A DNA stretch of 64,000 nt from assembly GCF_001664485.1 (NCBI RefSeq), contig NZ_CP013630.1:1863001-1927000 (forward strand), read 5' to 3'. Shown piece by piece: positions 56,210 to 64,000 of the stretch (position 1 is its first letter; every line of letters begins with the position of its first letter). Made by a program: the position numbers and the translations under genes. The notes under the pieces were generated by a model. It did not search any database and was not told the origin of the DNA. It saw nothing but the letters and a program-made list of their open reading frames with translations. The stretch comes from Rhizobium sp. N324 (lineage in GTDB: Bacteria; Pseudomonadota; Alphaproteobacteria; Rhizobiales; Rhizobiaceae).

Positions 56210-56320
56210 GGCAAATCTCCTTGTGATCGCCATGAAATTGCACCCGGGCGGTTGCCCAAGCCACCCGATTCTTGCGCGTTGCCAATTGTCGCCGGCTCAT
56301 CAACGATTGGTGGAGAATTT

Positions 56321-56480
56321 CCACCTCTCCTCCCTCATTCCTGTGCTCGTCACAGGAATCCAGTGCGCCCAAGTCCTTGGGTGCGATAGACTTTTTCGGT
56401 TATGGTATTGCTTCATTCACGGCGCGGACGCGCCGTGGCTGGATTCCTGTGACAGGCACAGGAATGAGGAGGAGAGGTGG
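56321..56480. repeat. RIME-like intergenic mosaic element
   Basis: A 160-base element lies in the gene-free interval 56210-56554. Its left arm (56321-56363, with CCTCATTCCTGTG) and right arm (56439-56480, with CACAGGAATGAGG) are imperfect inverted copies. Inside are two further hairpins, GCGCCCAAG / CTTGGGTGCG (56365-56385) and CACGGCGCG / CGCGCCGTG (56418-56437). This matches the layout of RIME elements described in rhizobia. Each arm contains ATTCCTGTG-type palindromic halves. Confidence 0.75.
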
Positions 56481-56554
56481 GGCGTTCACCGCATAGCCTA
56501 GGTATCTAAGTGGTCATTAGGCAGACAGATGCACCGGAAAAGCAGCCCAAACCC

Positions 56555-57115
56555 TCAGCCTTTCCGGGCCATCTCCAGCAACTCTTTGTCGCTGAGCGGC
56601 CGGACAATGCCGGTGCCTGTGGAGACCGGGGAGAAGCCGTACATCTGATAGAGTTGCAGCGCGCGCGGGTGGTCGAGATTGTTGGTGGTGGTGGTGACCC
56701 GCTTTGGATTGAGCGACCAGATGGCGTAGAGCGCCTGCAGCAGAAACCATTTGCCGATGCCGAGGCCGAGCGCATGTTCGATCAGGCCGAAATGGCTGAG
56801 CTCGATCGTATCCTCGTCCTCGCAGAAATATTCGTAGAAACCGGCGGGCGCGCCATTCACATAGAGAACGCTGATATTGTTGCGCTTGTCGTTCAGCGTC
56901 TGGGCAAGTTGCTCGTCGCTCATGCGCAGCCGGTCCACCCATTGCCAGCGCGCGCCGACCTGCCGGTAGAGATAGCGATAGAACGGCAGCGGGATCGCCG
57001 GCGCGCGCATGATCGCCGTCTGGATATTGACGGGCACCGGCATGCTTGCCTTCGGCGCCGCCGTCATTTCGAGCCGCGTGATGTGAGCTTTCAAAGAAGC
57101 AGGTGTCTTCCCCAT
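56555..57115 (-). CDS. GNAT-family acetyltransferase
   Basis: 186 residues. The acetyl-CoA site lies around GLIEHALGLGIGKWFLLQAL (motif A, with the Gly-x-Gly-x-Gly-like loop), then the TTTTNNLDHPRALQLYQMYG motif B. The start lies 5 bases past the sseA stop, so it is the last gene of the cysK-alaX-sseA operon. The substrate is unknown; an amino-acid-related acceptor is suggested by context only. Confidence 0.88.
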   Translation of the reverse strand: MGKTPASLKAHITRLEMTAAPKASMPVPVNIQTAIMRAPAIPLPFYRYLYRQVGARWQWVDRLRMSDEQLAQTLNDKRNNISVLYVNGAPAGFYEYFCEDEDTIELSHFGLIEHALGLGIGKWFLLQALYAIWSLNPKRVTTTTNNLDHPRALQLYQMYGFSPVSTGTGIVRPLSDKELLEMARKG

Positions 57116-57120
57116 GGCGA

Positions 57121-57990
57121 TCAGGCTTCAACCGGTGCCGGCGGACCGGTGACGATGGGCGTGTCGTCACGGCTGCCCCATTCGCTCCACGAGCCGTCGT
57201 AAAGCTTGTTGTCGTGATGGCCGAGCGATTCCAGCGCCAGCGTGATGATGGCGGCGGTGATGCCCGAGCCGCAGGAGGTGACGACCGGCTTGGAAAGATC
57301 GATGCCGGCATCCTCGATGGTCTGGCGCAGTTCGGACAGCGATTTGAACCGGCCCTGGTTGGCGAAGACACCGGAGGGCAGGCTGCGGGCGCCCGGCATA
57401 TGGCCGGAGCGCATGCCGGCGCGCGGCTCGGGCTCGGCGGCGGCAAAGCGGCCGGCGCTGCGGGCGTCGGCGATCTGCATCGCGCCGCTTGCGACGATGT
57501 CGCGCATCGTATCGAGCGTCACCACGCGGCTCGCGTCGAAATCGGGCGTGAAGACCGCCGCCGCAGGACTGGGCACCGCGGTTTCGAGCGGACGACCCTC
57601 GGCCTTCCAGCCGTCGAGGCCGCCGTCGAGCACGAAGACGTTCCTGGCCCCCATCACCCGGAACAGCCACCAGACCCGCGGCGAGGCGAACAGGCCGATG
57701 CCGTCATAGACGACGATGCGATCGTTCTCGCTGATGCCGAGCCGGCCGACTTCGGCAGCGAAATAATCGGGCGAGGGGATCGTGTGCGGCAACGACGTCG
57801 AATGGTCGGCGATCTTGTCCTGATCGAAGCGGATGGCGCCGGGAATATGGCCGGCCGCATATTCGGCGTCGGCATCGCGTTTCTGCGCCGGCAGGTAGAA
57901 GGAGGCGTCCAGCACGCGCAGATCCGGTTTGCCGAGCTCGGCCTGCAGCCAATCGGCCGACACGACGAAACGGCTCTTGGTCTCACTCAT
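57121..57990 (-). CDS. sseA: 3-mercaptopyruvate sulfurtransferase
   Basis: 289 residues, two rhodanese domains. The second holds the active-site loop VVTSCGSGITAAIITLAL; the CGSGIT sequence marks mercaptopyruvate rather than thiosulfate transferases. The first domain lacks Cys at the matching place (DGIGLFASPRVWW). It moves sulfur from 3-mercaptopyruvate to an acceptor. GGGAGAGCATC precedes the start. It is third in the sulfur operon after cysK and the alaX-like gene. Confidence 0.95.
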   Translation of the reverse strand: MSETKSRFVVSADWLQAELGKPDLRVLDASFYLPAQKRDADAEYAAGHIPGAIRFDQDKIADHSTSLPHTIPSPDYFAAEVGRLGISENDRIVVYDGIGLFASPRVWWLFRVMGARNVFVLDGGLDGWKAEGRPLETAVPSPAAAVFTPDFDASRVVTLDTMRDIVASGAMQIADARSAGRFAAAEPEPRAGMRSGHMPGARSLPSGVFANQGRFKSLSELRQTIEDAGIDLSKPVVTSCGSGITAAIITLALESLGHHDNKLYDGSWSEWGSRDDTPIVTGPPAPVEA

Positions 57991-58008
57991 GATGCTCTCC
58001 CTTGATGC

Positions 58009-58746
58009 TCAGGCTTCGTCGCCGGGCATGCCGAAACGGATGCGGAAGCGCCGGTTCTCCTTGCCCTTCTTCTCGATCTTGGCGATGTGAATCTGGCCGA
58101 CTTCCTGTGTCTCGGAGACATGTGTGCCGCCGCAGGGCTGGCTGTCAATCGAGGAGTTTTCGCCGATGCAGACGAGGCTGACGCGCCCGAGCCCGATTGG
58201 TGGGCGCACGTTCTTCGATTTGACGATATCGGGATTGGCGGCAAGTTCCTCGTCGGTGATCCATTGCAGATAGACCGGATGGTTCTGACCGACCAGTTCC
58301 ATCAGCTTTGCCGTAACCTCGTCCTTGTCGATCGTCTCGCTCATGTCGAAATCGACGCGGCTTTCCTCCTCGCCGACGGCAGCCCCGGTGACCGGATAAG
58401 AGCAGACGACCGACAGCAGATGGCAGGCCGTGTGCATGCGCATCAGCCTGTAGCGGCGCAGCCAGTCGACATGCAGCACCAGCGTCTCGCCGACCACAGG
58501 CCGCGGCTCGTTTTCAAGCGGCACGTGGATAACAATATCCTTGCTCGGACCATGTTTCGTCTGGCCAAGCGCGATCTTGCTGCCGTCGGCGCGTTCCAGT
58601 TCTCCGGTATCACCCGGCTGGCCGCCCGACGTCGCATAGAAGCAGGTCTGGTCGAGTTCAATGCCTCCGTCCTCGTGCACGGCGATGACGACCGCCTCGC
58701 ATGTCGAGAGATAGAAGTCGTCACGATAGAGGGCATTGACGGGCAT
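58009..58746 (-). CDS. AlaX-type alanyl-tRNA editing protein
   Basis: 245 residues. The editing-domain zinc site is HTACH (His-x3-His) and SQPCGGTHVSETQEVG (Cys-x3-His). The N-terminal ACYATSGGQ-like block reads TCFYATSGGQPGDTG. It hydrolyses mischarged Ser- or Gly-tRNA(Ala) in trans. Its place between cysK and sseA, with 6 bases to cysK, is notable because serine and cysteine pools are linked. Confidence 0.92.
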   Translation of the reverse strand: MPVNALYRDDFYLSTCEAVVIAVHEDGGIELDQTCFYATSGGQPGDTGELERADGSKIALGQTKHGPSKDIVIHVPLENEPRPVVGETLVLHVDWLRRYRLMRMHTACHLLSVVCSYPVTGAAVGEEESRVDFDMSETIDKDEVTAKLMELVGQNHPVYLQWITDEELAANPDIVKSKNVRPPIGLGRVSLVCIGENSSIDSQPCGGTHVSETQEVGQIHIAKIEKKGKENRRFRIRFGMPGDEA

Positions 58747-58752
58747 GGGGTC

Positions 58753-59790
58753 TCACGCGGGTTCGTAGGGCACGTCTATATCGGGCGAGTTGGCCATCCA
58801 GCCCGGAACCGGCAGCCCCTTCGAGGTCAGGAAATCAGGGTTGAAGAGCTTCGACTGATAGCGGTTGCCGTAGTCGCAGAGGATCGTCACCACCGTGTGG
58901 CCGGGGCCGAGATCCCGAGCGAGTTTGACCGCGCCGGCAATGTTGATCGCCGTCGAGCCGCCAAGGCACAGGCCCTCGTTTTCGACGAGATCGAAAAGAT
59001 AGGGAAGCGCTTCGGCATCGGAGACCTGATAGGAAAAATCGGGAGTGAAGCCTTCGAGATTGGCGGTGATGCGGCCCTGGCCGATGCCCTCGGTGATCGA
59101 GGAGCCCTCGGATTTCAGTGTGCCGTTCTGATAGAACTCATAAAGAGCAGCACCGTCGGGATCGGCGATGCCGATCTTGATATCCGCCTTGAAAGCCTTG
59201 AGGCCGGCAGCCACACCGGCCAGCGTGCCGCCGGAGCCGACCGAGCAGATGAAGCCGTCGACCTTGCCGTCGGTATCGTTCCAGATTTCTCGAGCGGTCG
59301 TTTCGACATGCGCCTGGCGGTTGGCGACATTGTCGAACTGGTTTGCCCAGATCGCCCCATTCGGCTCGGTCTTCGCCAGCTGCTCGGCGAGCCGGCCGGA
59401 AACCTTCACATAATTGTTCGGGTTCTTGTAGGGAACGGCGGGCACCTCGACGAGTTCGGCGCCGAGCAGTTTCAGCGCGTCCTTCTTTTCCTGGCTCTGC
59501 GTTTCGGGGATGACGATGACGGTGCGGTAGCCGAGCGCCTTGGCGACCAGCGTCAGCCCGATGCCGGTATTGCCGGCCGTGCCTTCGACGATGACGCCGC
59601 CGGGCCGAAGCAAGCCCTTCCGCTCTGCGTCGCGGATGATGTAGAGCGCGGCCCGATCCTTTACCGACTGGCCGGGGTTTAGGAACTCCGCCTTGCCGAG
59701 GATGGTGCAGCCGGTCGTCGCCGACGCGCCCTTGAGTTTGATCAGGGGCGTATTGCCTATGGCTTCGAGGACGGAAGGGTGGAAGGTCAT
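58753..59790 (-). CDS. cysK: Cysteine synthase (O-acetylserine sulfhydrylase family)
   Basis: 345 residues. The PLP Lys is in LNPGQSVKDRAALYI; the phosphate-binding loop is VGSGGTLAGVAAGL; the substrate loop reads EGTAGNTGIGLTLV where CysK usually has EPTSGNTG. This variant with the longer C-terminus is common as a second cysteine synthase in rhizobia. It makes cysteine from O-acetylserine and sulfide. AGAGGCAG precedes the ATG. It leads the operon with alaX-like, sseA and GNAT genes. Confidence 0.92.
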   Translation of the reverse strand: MTFHPSVLEAIGNTPLIKLKGASATTGCTILGKAEFLNPGQSVKDRAALYIIRDAERKGLLRPGGVIVEGTAGNTGIGLTLVAKALGYRTVIVIPETQSQEKKDALKLLGAELVEVPAVPYKNPNNYVKVSGRLAEQLAKTEPNGAIWANQFDNVANRQAHVETTAREIWNDTDGKVDGFICSVGSGGTLAGVAAGLKAFKADIKIGIADPDGAALYEFYQNGTLKSEGSSITEGIGQGRITANLEGFTPDFSYQVSDAEALPYLFDLVENEGLCLGGSTAINIAGAVKLARDLGPGHTVVTILCDYGNRYQSKLFNPDFLTSKGLPVPGWMANSPDIDVPYEPA

Positions 59791-60030
59791 GGAATCTGCC
59801 TCTATTCGAACTCTTACTTTAGGAACGGTCTTTTCCCTTCACAAGGCTGAGTTGGCAAGAAATGCTATTCCACGCCTCTGTCGGGCACGATAAAATTTGG
59901 CCTTCGTCCCCCGAAATGACGCATGGCCCGCAATCCCGCCACGCGCAGGGTGATCCGAAGATTGACTTTCCCCGTACGGATGACGACAAAGCGAAACGGA
60001 GCGCGGCAACGGGGCGTGACCAAAACCGGC

Positions 60031-60675
60031 ATGATTGACGAGCAGATCGACACGATCGATGCATTGATGGCGCATTATGTCGCCGGCTCCTTGCCCGAGC
60101 CGGCGCATGTACTGGTGCGGTCCCATCTCGAAATGAAGCCGGACAATCGCAGCCTGGTGGACAGCCTCGAGTTGCTGGCGGGGGAGGCGCTCGAAAGTGC
60201 GTCCGGCACCGCCATTGCCGACCGCGACCGGCGGCTTCAGGCGATCTTTTCCTCCGCCGCTCCGGTAGCGGCGCCACGGGCGGCCGCACGGCCGGAGAAC
60301 GCGCTGTTTCCCCAGGCATTACGTGATCTCGTCGGCTTCGAAGCCGAGAATGTGCCCTGGCGCCGGCGGTTGCCGGGCTTCAAGGACTATTGCCTTGAGA
60401 TGGACGGCTGTGAGGTCAGCCTGATGTGGATCCGTCCAGGCCGCGCCCTGCCGGCCCACACCCACAAAGGCATGGAACTGATCCTCATCCTCGACGGCGC
60501 CTTCAACGATGAACGCGGCCGTTTCGGCCCCGGCGACATCTCCATTGCCGACGAGACGGTCGACCACCGGCCGGTCGCCGAAAAGGACAGGCCCTGCATC
60601 GCCTTTGCCGTTTCGGACGGCCCGGTCAGGCTGACGGGATCCTTTCGTCAGATGATCGGCGACCTGATCGGCTGA
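60031..60675 (+). CDS. ChrR-like cupin anti-sigma protein lacking the zinc Cys pair
   Basis: 214 residues from the ATG giving MIDEQIDTIDALMAHYVAGS; longer readings upstream are basic and not protein-like. The N-terminal part resembles the ChrR anti-sigma domain (ALMAHYVAGSLPEPAHVLVR), but after the second His (RSHLEMKPDN) the two Cys that complete the zinc site in ChrR are absent. The C-terminal cupin keeps LPAHTHKGMELILILDGAFN. No sigma factor gene is adjacent. It may regulate a distant sigma factor or have lost that role. Confidence 0.75.
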   Translation: MIDEQIDTIDALMAHYVAGSLPEPAHVLVRSHLEMKPDNRSLVDSLELLAGEALESASGTAIADRDRRLQAIFSSAAPVAAPRAAARPENALFPQALRDLVGFEAENVPWRRRLPGFKDYCLEMDGCEVSLMWIRPGRALPAHTHKGMELILILDGAFNDERGRFGPGDISIADETVDHRPVAEKDRPCIAFAVSDGPVRLTGSFRQMIGDLIG

Positions 60676-60773
60676 AAGCAGCCACAATGGTGTGATAGAG
60701 CCATAAATCCGGGAGCAACAGAAACTTCCGGAGCTGTTTTCGTGTTGGTCAGGCAGAGCCGGAGGAAGATGTC

Positions 60774-61607
60774 ATGCGTGATTTCATCGCTCGTCCCGAA
60801 CATGGAATCGTCTGGATCACCGGGGCGAGCTCCGGTATCGGCCGGGCGCTTGCGCTGAAGCTCGCGGCCGAGGGATACAAGATTGCCGTTACCGCCAGAC
60901 GTCACGAAAAGCTGGTCGAGCTGCAGGCCGAAGCCCGCGGCCTTTCCGGCAGCATCGCCGTTCTCGACGGCGACGTGACCGATGCCGAGGACATGGAACA
61001 TATCATGGCCTCCATCGAATATCAGCACGGCACGCTCGCCATGGCGATCCTCAATGCCGGCGTCTATCTGCCGGTTCATGCCGAGGATATGAACCGCGCC
61101 GATTTCGAGAAAAGCTTTGCCGTCAATCTTTCCGGCGTCGTCAACTGTCTGTTGCCGGCGATCGGCCATATGAAGACGAAGGGGCAGGGGCAGATCGCCA
61201 TCGTCTCCGCCGTCAACGGCTATGGCGGCCTGCCAACAGGGGCGGCCTATGGCGCCACCAAGGCGGCTCTGATCAATATGGCCGAAAGCCTGAAATTCGA
61301 TCTCGACAAGATCGGCATCCGCATCCAACTCGTCAGCCCCGGTTTCGTCGATACGCCGGCAACGCGGAAGAGCGCCTTTCCCACGCCGGCGCTGATATCG
61401 GTGGAGGAGGCCGCCCGGGAGATTGCCGCCGGTCTGAAAACACAGGCTTTCGAGATCACCTTCCCGAAGCGCTTCGCCACCATGCTGAAGCTGGCGCGCC
61501 TGCTGCCCTATGGGGCTTATTTCCCGCTGGTGAACCGCGTAACCGGCTGGCGGGAGCGGCCTCCATCGGCCGGTCACCATCCGGTGACGCCGCATCTGGC
61601 GGAATGA
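60774..61607 (+). CDS. Short-chain dehydrogenase/reductase
   Basis: 277 residues. The cofactor loop is VWITGASSGIGRALALKLA, the NAG motif is LAMAILNAGVYLP, and the catalytic Ser and Tyr-x3-Lys are VSAVNGYGGLPTGAAYGATK. The C-terminal region has a hydrophobic stretch (MLKLARLLPYGAYFPLVNRV) as in membrane-associated lipid-metabolising SDRs. GGAGGAAGATGTC precedes the start. Its stop abuts the stop of the convergent cyclopropane synthase gene. Confidence 0.9.
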   Translation: MRDFIARPEHGIVWITGASSGIGRALALKLAAEGYKIAVTARRHEKLVELQAEARGLSGSIAVLDGDVTDAEDMEHIMASIEYQHGTLAMAILNAGVYLPVHAEDMNRADFEKSFAVNLSGVVNCLLPAIGHMKTKGQGQIAIVSAVNGYGGLPTGAAYGATKAALINMAESLKFDLDKIGIRIQLVSPGFVDTPATRKSAFPTPALISVEEAAREIAAGLKTQAFEITFPKRFATMLKLARLLPYGAYFPLVNRVTGWRERPPSAGHHPVTPHLAE

Positions 61608-62867
61608 TCACCGGCGCGAAAACACCACTTGGCGCACATCGATATTGCGGGCGCGGAAACCGGCCTCGCAATAGAACAGATAGAATTCCCAGAGCCGCTT
61701 GAAACGCTCGTCGAAACCCATCGGGCGGATACGTTCCCACACCGACCAGAAGCGCTCGCGCCATTCGGCCAGCGTGCGGGCATAGTCGAGTCCGAAACCG
61801 AAATCCTTGTCCAGCGACAGATCGACCTTGCCGGCAAGTTCCGCCAGGTGATTGCGCGTCGGCAGCATGCCGCCGGGAAAGACATATTTCTGGATGAAGT
61901 CGGGATTGCTGCGATATTGGTCGAAGGATTCCGGCTGGATGGTGATGATCTGCAGGCCGGCCTTGCCGCCCGGCTTCAGACATTGCCTGAGTTTGGAAAA
62001 ATAGGACGGCCAGTATTTCTCGCCGACCGCTTCGAACATTTCGATCGAGACGATCCGATCATAAAGCCCGACCTCGTCGCGGTAATCCTGGAAGCGGAAT
62101 TCGACGCGGTCGCCAAGGCCGGCCTTGCGGATGCGCTCTTCGGCGAAGGCGAGCTGCTCGCGGCTGATCGTCAGCCCGGTCACCTTGCAGTTCAGCTCGC
62201 CTGCCGCGAATTCGGCAAAACCGCCCCAGCCGCAGCCGATCTCCAGCACGTGATCCCCAGGCCCGATGCCGGTCGCCTCGGCGAGCGCGCGGTATTTGGC
62301 ATTCTGTGCCGATTGCAGATCGTTGGCCCCGGTGGAATAGAGTGCCGAGGAATAGGTCATGCTCGGATCGAGCCATTGCCTGTAGAAATCGTTGCCGAGA
62401 TCGTAATGGGCAGAGATGTTGCGCTTCGAGCCCGTCCTGGTGTTGGTGTTCATCCAATGGCGGACGCGCTCGAGCAGGCGGCCAAGGCCGCCCTTGCCAT
62501 GCGCATAGCTGAAGGCGGCCTCGCCGTTGACAAGAAAGAGTTCGAGAAAGGCGGTGATATCAGGGCTGTCCCAGTCGCCGTCCATATAGGTTTCGGCAAC
62601 CCCGATCGTGCCGCTGGCAAGCGCCCGATAGGCGAGGTTCCAGTTGTGGAGGCTGAGAGCCGCTTTCGGCCCGGCCTTCTTGCCCTCGACCAGCAGCCTG
62701 CGGCCGTCGGGGAGCGTGACGGCGAGCGAACCGTGCTGCATGTGCAGAAGTCCGCGCAGCGCCAGCTTTGCCTTGAAGGGCAGACCCTTCGCCATGCGGG
62801 ACATGTTTTCGGCCGTCAGCGTCACCGCATCACGAGCCAGCAGATTCCAGTCCTGCGCCTTGCTCAT
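61608..62867 (-). CDS. cfa: Cyclopropane-fatty-acyl-phospholipid synthase
   Basis: 419 residues starting MSKAQDWNLLARDAVTLTAE, with TGGAGGAGGAGAG upstream; a longer reading to 62951 has no support. The SAM motif is VLEIGCGWGGFAEFAAGE, preceded by ISAHYDLGNDFYRQWLDPSM and followed by DRIVSIEMFEAVGEKYW and the bicarbonate-site region (FIQKYVFPGGMLPT). It methylenates unsaturated phospholipid acyl chains using SAM. Rhizobia carry two such genes; which one this is cannot be told here. Confidence 0.93.
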   Translation of the reverse strand: MSKAQDWNLLARDAVTLTAENMSRMAKGLPFKAKLALRGLLHMQHGSLAVTLPDGRRLLVEGKKAGPKAALSLHNWNLAYRALASGTIGVAETYMDGDWDSPDITAFLELFLVNGEAAFSYAHGKGGLGRLLERVRHWMNTNTRTGSKRNISAHYDLGNDFYRQWLDPSMTYSSALYSTGANDLQSAQNAKYRALAEATGIGPGDHVLEIGCGWGGFAEFAAGELNCKVTGLTISREQLAFAEERIRKAGLGDRVEFRFQDYRDEVGLYDRIVSIEMFEAVGEKYWPSYFSKLRQCLKPGGKAGLQIITIQPESFDQYRSNPDFIQKYVFPGGMLPTRNHLAELAGKVDLSLDKDFGFGLDYARTLAEWRERFWSVWERIRPMGFDERFKRLWEFYLFYCEAGFRARNIDVRQVVFSRR

Positions 62868-62988
62868 CTCTCCTCCTCCAGCATTTTCTTGCCGGTTAGG
62901 GACGACGAAGCACCCTCTCTTATTCGCGCGGCCGCCCCCCGGCCATTGCATCGAAGGCTACCGCATAATTCCCGAAATCGGAACAGAT

Positions 62989-64000
62989 TTAACCGGCCCG
63001 GCGCGGGGAGCTGCGCGTCGATGCGCTATCTTTGGTGGCGTTATAAGCTGCGAGTGCCCGGCTGCGCGCGCTCGCGTGGTCGACGATCGGTTTCGGATAG
63101 GTTTGGCCAAGCGTGATGCCTGCCTCGGCGAGCATGCTTCTCGGCGCTTCGAACGGCCGGTGGATGTATTTTGCCCCGAGTTCCCGAAGCTCCGGCACGT
63201 AAGCCCTGATATAATCGCCGTCCGGATCGAAGGTCTGGCCCTGCAGCACCGGATTGAAGATGCGGAAGAAGGGGGAGGCATCGGCTCCCGAGCCCGCCAC
63301 CCACTGCCAGCTTGCCGCATTGTTGGCGGGATCGGCATCGACCAGCGTGTCGCGAAACCAGGCTTCGCCCCGGCGCCAGTCGACCATCAGGTCCTTGATG
63401 AGGAAGGAGGCGACGATCATGCGCACGCGATTGTGCATCCAGCCATGGCGCCAGAGCTGGCGCATGCCGGCATCGACGATCGGGTAGCCCGTAAGTCCCC
63501 GGCGCCACGCGTTGAAATCACCATCATCGTTGCGCCATTCGAAGCCGTCGAAACGATTGTTCCAGTTCTCGGAGGCAAGCTTCGGGAAATGGAACAACAG
63601 GTGATAGGAGAATTCGCGCCAGGCGATCTCCTTGCGGAAATGGACGGTATCGGCCGCCGATACGCGTTTTGACAGACCGCGTGTCGCATCCCAGATGCGG
63701 GCAGGGGAGATCTCGCCGAGCGCCAGATGCGGCGACAGCATCGATGTCGCCTGCTTCGCCGGAAAGTCGCGGTTTTCCTTGTAGCCGTCGAGGGCGTCCT
63801 CGACGAAGGCGCGGAGCCTCTCCTTTGCGCCATGCTCGCCCGGCGTCCAGAGATCGCTAAAATTCTTCGCCCAGTCGGGCTTCATAGGCAGCAGCTTCCA
63901 GCTCTCCAGCGGTTCCGACTTCGCAAGCTCCGATGCCAGCCGCAGTTTCGCCGGCGGGTCCAGCGGCGGCTCCGGTTCGCCGGCGCCCTCCAGCGCCCGC
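62989..64000 (-). CDS. phrB: Deoxyribodipyrimidine photolyase (5' end beyond window)
   Basis: 337 codons of the C-terminal FAD-binding domain are present; the frame stays open to the window edge, so the N-terminal antenna domain and start are missing. Typical blocks are LSPHLALGEISPARIWDA, FRKEIAWREFSYHLLFHFP, AWRRGLTGYPIVDAGMRQLW, MHNRVRMIVASFLIKDLMVD and WQWVAGSGADASPFFRIFNP. The Trp and Asn residues that carry electrons and bind FAD are in place. It repairs cyclobutane pyrimidine dimers in light. Confidence 0.94.
   Translation of the reverse strand, partial: RALEGAGEPEPPLDPPAKLRLASELAKSEPLESWKLLPMKPDWAKNFSDLWTPGEHGAKERLRAFVEDALDGYKENRDFPAKQATSMLSPHLALGEISPARIWDATRGLSKRVSAADTVHFRKEIAWREFSYHLLFHFPKLASENWNNRFDGFEWRNDDGDFNAWRRGLTGYPIVDAGMRQLWRHGWMHNRVRMIVASFLIKDLMVDWRRGEAWFRDTLVDADPANNAASWQWVAGSGADASPFFRIFNPVLQGQTFDPDGDYIRAYVPELRELGAKYIHRPFEAPRSMLAEAGITLGQTYPKPIVDHASARSRALAAYNATKDSASTRSSPRRAG

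Noticed and set aside
58087..63116. Plus-strand open frames of 531 and 495 codons
   Set aside because: They are antisense to the AlaX-like, cysK and cyclopropane synthase genes and have shadow-frame composition.

Overview
The window reads as chromosome of a fast-growing Rhizobium, close to the R. etli / R. leguminosarum group. The basis is high-GC coding sequence, a rhizobial gene repertoire (BA14K and DUF1236 envelope proteins, a B12-dependent ribonucleotide reductase, a complete homogentisate pathway, paired Lrp regulators, alanine dehydrogenase) and rhizobial palindromic intergenic repeats. No insertion sequence, CRISPR array, integrase or rRNA was seen. All functions come from motifs read by eye.

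Layout. 1-1744: NarL-type two-component pair plus a 58-residue membrane peptide. 1908-6705: methyltransferase, then a FecR-like secreted protein with an Asn/Gly repeat tail translationally coupled to a CHASE2-GGDEF-EAL protein. 6694-11745: small envelope proteins (two DUF1236 proteins, BA14K protein, L,D-transpeptidase) and a HARP-like protein. 11789-18043: aromatic amino acid catabolism (phhA, hppD, hmgA, fumarylacetoacetase, maiA) with two Lrp regulators. 18099-25460: a rearranged stretch with a MEKHLA protein, a ClpP-like periplasmic protein and a decayed copy of it, a patatin, a lipoprotein, an orphan immunity-like gene, a frameshifted ornithine-cyclodeaminase-family gene, an enolase-superfamily dehydratase and a LysR regulator.

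25461-30425 is the most unusual region. It is a five-gene minus-strand operon, less GC-rich than its surroundings: a cNMP-binding class III cyclase, a protein with two tandem cyclase domains whose catalytic residues look complementary, an E2-like protein with a Cys-rich tail, a small membrane protein, and a nuclease-like DUF6998 protein. A 434-base gene-free segment rich in inverted repeats follows it. The composition (nucleotide cyclase, conjugation-like enzyme, membrane protein, nuclease-like protein) suggests a cyclic-nucleotide anti-phage system related in logic to Pycsar/CBASS, but the combination is not one I recognise.

30598-38226: nrdJ, a periplasmic sensor-like protein, gpt, a tandem UspA protein and a CinA-type domain protein. 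38410-38697: tRNA-Leu(UAA) interrupted by a roughly 203-nt group I intron. 39103-41804: an AfsR-like TPR regulator followed by small ORFs. 41801-46888: VanZ-like protein, ilvA, HlyU protein, diguanylate cyclase and an MFS transporter. 46927-50208: an SDR gene divergent from its probable TetR regulator, then azoreductase divergent from a LysR regulator. 50248-55683: a cpdB-like nucleotidase, PilZ protein, EamA transporter, and an Lrp regulator divergent from alanine dehydrogenase. 55700-64000: DUF1203 protein, a RIME-like repeat, a cysteine/sulfur operon (cysK, alaX-like, sseA, GNAT), a ChrR-like cupin, an SDR, cyclopropane fatty acid synthase, and a photolyase cut by the window edge.
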